A DNA stretch of 64,000 nucleotides from assembly GCF_002869965.1 (NCBI RefSeq), contig NZ_PEBS01000003.1, positions 62,001 through 126,000 on the forward strand, written 5' to 3'. The notes below the pieces were generated by a model, which was not told the origin of the DNA, made no database searches, and saw only the letters and a program-made list of their open reading frames with translations. Each line of letters starts with the position of its first letter. The stretch's first letter is position 1. This stretch comes from Janthinobacterium sp. ROICE36. Its GTDB lineage: Bacteria > Pseudomonadota > Gammaproteobacteria > Burkholderiales > Burkholderiaceae_D. Shown in pieces: positions 62,215 to 64,000 of this stretch. The position numbers and the translations under genes were made by a program.

Positions 62215-62736
62215 ATGCGCGTGCTGCGCCGCCCCCTGACCATCGGTGAGACCGCCATGGCCCGCAGCGTCTTTCACGGCGCCATCGACTACGCGCGCGT
62301 GCGCGTCGTGCGCGGCGCCTTTCTACCGTTTGGCTTGCAAGACCAGAACACGGCGATGACGCCGCGCGGCAGCCTGCACTTCATGCCGGCCCAGTACCGC
62401 GACGATTTTTCCCGCGAAGGCAACAGCGGCAAGCTGTTCTTCATCCACGAGATGGTGCACGTGTGGCAGTACCAGCTTGGCTACTGCGTGCTGCTGCATG
62501 GCGTGCTGCTGGCGCTGCGCGGCGGCTATATCCGGCAGCGCGCCTACCGCTACGACGCGCAGGCAGGCGGCATCCTGTCCGACTTCAACATGGAACAGCA
62601 GGGCGACATCATCGCCCACTACTTCGGCGCGCGCCAACTGGGCATTCCCGCCTACGTGGCAAAGCTGCCGCAACTGCAGGACATCCTGCAAGGCTTCCTG
62701 CTCGACCCTGCCGAGCGCCGCCTGCTGCCGCGCTGA
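62215..62736 (+). CDS. HExxH putative metalloprotease-like protein of unknown function
   Basis: The protein has 173 residues. The zinc-site motif HEMVHVWQYQLG (about residues 79-90) resembles the HExxHxxQ core of DUF4157/Vgr-related proteins. A conserved-looking N-terminus (RRPLTIGETAMARSVFHGAIDYARVRVVRGAFLPFGLQ) and a second region (GGILSDFNMEQQGDIIAHYFGARQLG) with a possible third Glu ligand follow. No signal peptide. The ATG at 62215 follows GACGGAG. No partner genes are evident; function unknown. Confidence 0.75.
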   Translation: MRVLRRPLTIGETAMARSVFHGAIDYARVRVVRGAFLPFGLQDQNTAMTPRGSLHFMPAQYRDDFSREGNSGKLFFIHEMVHVWQYQLGYCVLLHGVLLALRGGYIRQRAYRYDAQAGGILSDFNMEQQGDIIAHYFGARQLGIPAYVAKLPQLQDILQGFLLDPAERRLLPR

Positions 62737-62846
62737 GGCCAGCGTCACGGAGTCGTGTTCGATGCCAGGCGCATGGCCGGGGCGGTAGATGCTGCTGCCC
62801 ATGCTGCCCGGCAGTTTATTGGCACCCTTTTTCCTGCATTGCTTTT

Positions 62847-63827
62847 TTACAGCGGCTGCACCATTACACGGTTGCGTCCGGCGCCCTTGGCCAGGTACAG
62901 GGCGCGGTCGGCGGCGCCGATCAGTGCAGAGATGGCCAGCGGCTGCTGCGGATGCTGCGTGGCGATGCCGATGCTGACCGTGATGTACTTGACGTCATTG
63001 CCCGTCTTGGCATGCGGAATGCGCAGTGCGGCGGCCCGCTGGCGGATCGCCTCGGCCATGCGCAGCGCCTGCGCCGCGTCCGTGTCGGGCAGGATGGCGG
63101 CAAATTCTTCGCCGCCATAGCGCGCCAGCAGGTCGGTGGGGCGCTGCAGCATGGCGGCCAGTTCGGCTGCCACGCGGATCAGGCAGTCATCGCCCTGCTG
63201 GTGGCCGTAATGGTCGTTGTAATCCTTGAAATGGTCAATGTCGATCATCAGCAGCGACAGGGGGCTGCCCGTGCGCATGGCGCGCCGCATTTCCTTCTCG
63301 ATCGCCACGTCGAAGTGGCGGCGGTTGGCGATGCCCGTCAAGCCGTCGGAAAAGGTTTGCGAGCGCAAGACCATGGTCTGTTCGCGTAGCAGCTTTTCGC
63401 GGCCCACGGCGATGGTGACATCATTGATCTGGATCAGGCAATGGCGCGGCGAACCGGGTAGATTGATCGGAGTGACGGCGATAGCCTGCTGCATGCGTTC
63501 CTGGCCTTCGGCCGCACCAGCGGCCGCGCCATGCGTGTACAGGGCAAACGTCGCCTTGTGCAGGGTTTGCGACAGCAGCGACTGGAAATTGTCGCGCAGG
63601 GCCTGGGTGATGGCCGAATCGATGCGCTTGTGCTGCAGTTCCGGATAAACGGCGAAGAAGTCCTGGCCCAGCACGGCGTCGGCCTGGCACGCCGAGTGGC
63701 GCGCCATCCAGTGGTTCCACAGCACGATGCGGTGCTGCTCGTCGAGCACGATGGCGCCCAGGTTGATGGCACCGAGTATGCTTTCCATCAGGCCGAGTCG
63801 GTGTAATGCCTCCGGCATGATCGTCAC
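62847..63827 (-). CDS. PAS-GGDEF diguanylate cyclase
   Basis: The protein has 326 residues. An N-terminal PAS domain (about 10-125: ILGAINLGAIVLDEQHRIVLWNHWMARHSACQADAVLGQDFFAVYPEL) precedes a GGDEF domain with intact GGEEF (238-242), IDIDHFKDYNDHYGHQQGDDCL, and an RxxD inhibitory site (R229 to D232). The GTG at 63827 overlaps the upstream stop (GTGA), indicating coupling to the CheC-like gene; ATG 63818 is an alternative. Confidence 0.94.
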   Translation of the reverse strand: MTIMPEALHRLGLMESILGAINLGAIVLDEQHRIVLWNHWMARHSACQADAVLGQDFFAVYPELQHKRIDSAITQALRDNFQSLLSQTLHKATFALYTHGAAAGAAEGQERMQQAIAVTPINLPGSPRHCLIQINDVTIAVGREKLLREQTMVLRSQTFSDGLTGIANRRHFDVAIEKEMRRAMRTGSPLSLLMIDIDHFKDYNDHYGHQQGDDCLIRVAAELAAMLQRPTDLLARYGGEEFAAILPDTDAAQALRMAEAIRQRAAALRIPHAKTGNDVKYITVSIGIATQHPQQPLAISALIGAADRALYLAKGAGRNRVMVQPL

Positions 63828-64000
63828 GCCTGTCCCAGGACCTTGGCCAGATAGTGGCTGACCTGCTGTTTCAGGTCGTGCAAGGCGGACAGGTCGAGCA
63901 CGAAGGCGACATAGCCGTGGATCTGGTGCTTGGACAGCACGAAGTCGATATGCAGCATCAGCACGACGGCATCGTCATCGTGGCCGCCGAACGAGGACAG
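63824..64000 (-). CDS. CheC-like chemotaxis phosphatase, C-terminal part
   Basis: The visible 58 residues end in DDDAVVLMLHIDFVLSKHQIHGYVAFVLDLSALHDLKQQVSHYLAKVLGQA, resembling the last strand-helix part of CheC/CheX proteins that dephosphorylate CheY. The 5' part is beyond the window. It overlaps the diguanylate cyclase start by 4 bases. Confidence 0.65.
   Translation of the reverse strand: MSSFGGHDDDAVVLMLHIDFVLSKHQIHGYVAFVLDLSALHDLKQQVSHYLAKVLGQA

Noticed and set aside
1..64000. CRISPR arrays, tRNA or rRNA genes, insertion sequences, prophage genes.
   Set aside because: None seen: no regular spaced repeats, no cloverleaf or rRNA-like segments noticed, and no transposase, integrase or phage protein among the frames.

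Overview
The window comes from a GC-rich betaproteobacterium, most likely of the Oxalobacteraceae (Janthinobacterium/Massilia/Duganella type). That placement is an inference from gene content and order: a large flagellar supercluster, the neighbourhoods spoT-rpoZ-gmk and yicC/rph-rdgB-hemW, and an Entner-Doudoroff locus carrying hexR. No rRNA, tRNA, CRISPR array, transposase or prophage gene was seen.

Region 1 (1-11.9 kb) holds flgA on the minus strand and, divergently, flgBCDEFGHIJKL on the plus strand: rod, hook, L and P rings, and the hook-filament junction. A hairpin follows flgE, a sigma-28-type promoter precedes flgK, and a strong terminator follows flgL. Region 2 (12.0-13.8 kb) is a MarR-type regulator plus an MFS exporter lying between the two flagellar arms. 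Region 3 (13.8-25.1 kb, minus) is fliFGHIJK and fliLMNOPQR: MS ring, switch, export ATPase and export gate. fliE is divergent. Region 4 (25.8-33.8 kb, minus) holds fliC, flaG and then fliD-fliS-fliT, followed by a second FliK-like protein, a stand-alone FlhB C-terminal domain and the c-di-GMP brake YcgR. Region 5 (34.0-38.6 kb, minus) encodes a diguanylate cyclase and a coupled set of membrane protein, histidine kinase and NarL-type regulator.

Region 6 (38.7-48.2 kb) is housekeeping: greB, spoT, rpoZ, gmk, yicC, rph, rdgB, hemW and a TPR lipoprotein. Region 7 (48.3-51.5 kb) has a chemoreceptor with a CheR-type C-terminal tether and an unknown lipoprotein. Region 8 (51.5-62.0 kb) is central sugar catabolism: zwf-hexR-tal, pgi plus an SMP-30 lactonase, and edd-eda, with a CheV gene embedded. 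Closely related HexR-like motifs lie in front of zwf (two), pgi and edd. Region 9 (62.0-64.0 kb) has a possible short intergenic repeat, an HExxH protein of unknown function, a second diguanylate cyclase and the end of a CheC-like phosphatase.

The coherent theme is motility and its control. One structural operon set is served by sigma-28-type promoters, c-di-GMP is made by two intact GGDEF proteins and read by YcgR, and chemotaxis genes (MCP, CheV, CheC) are interleaved with a HexR-controlled glucose pathway. The least ordinary parts are the FliK-like/FlhB-C pair, the large FlgE and FliD insertions, the membrane protein coupled to a histidine kinase, and the HExxH protein next to the repeat-like element.
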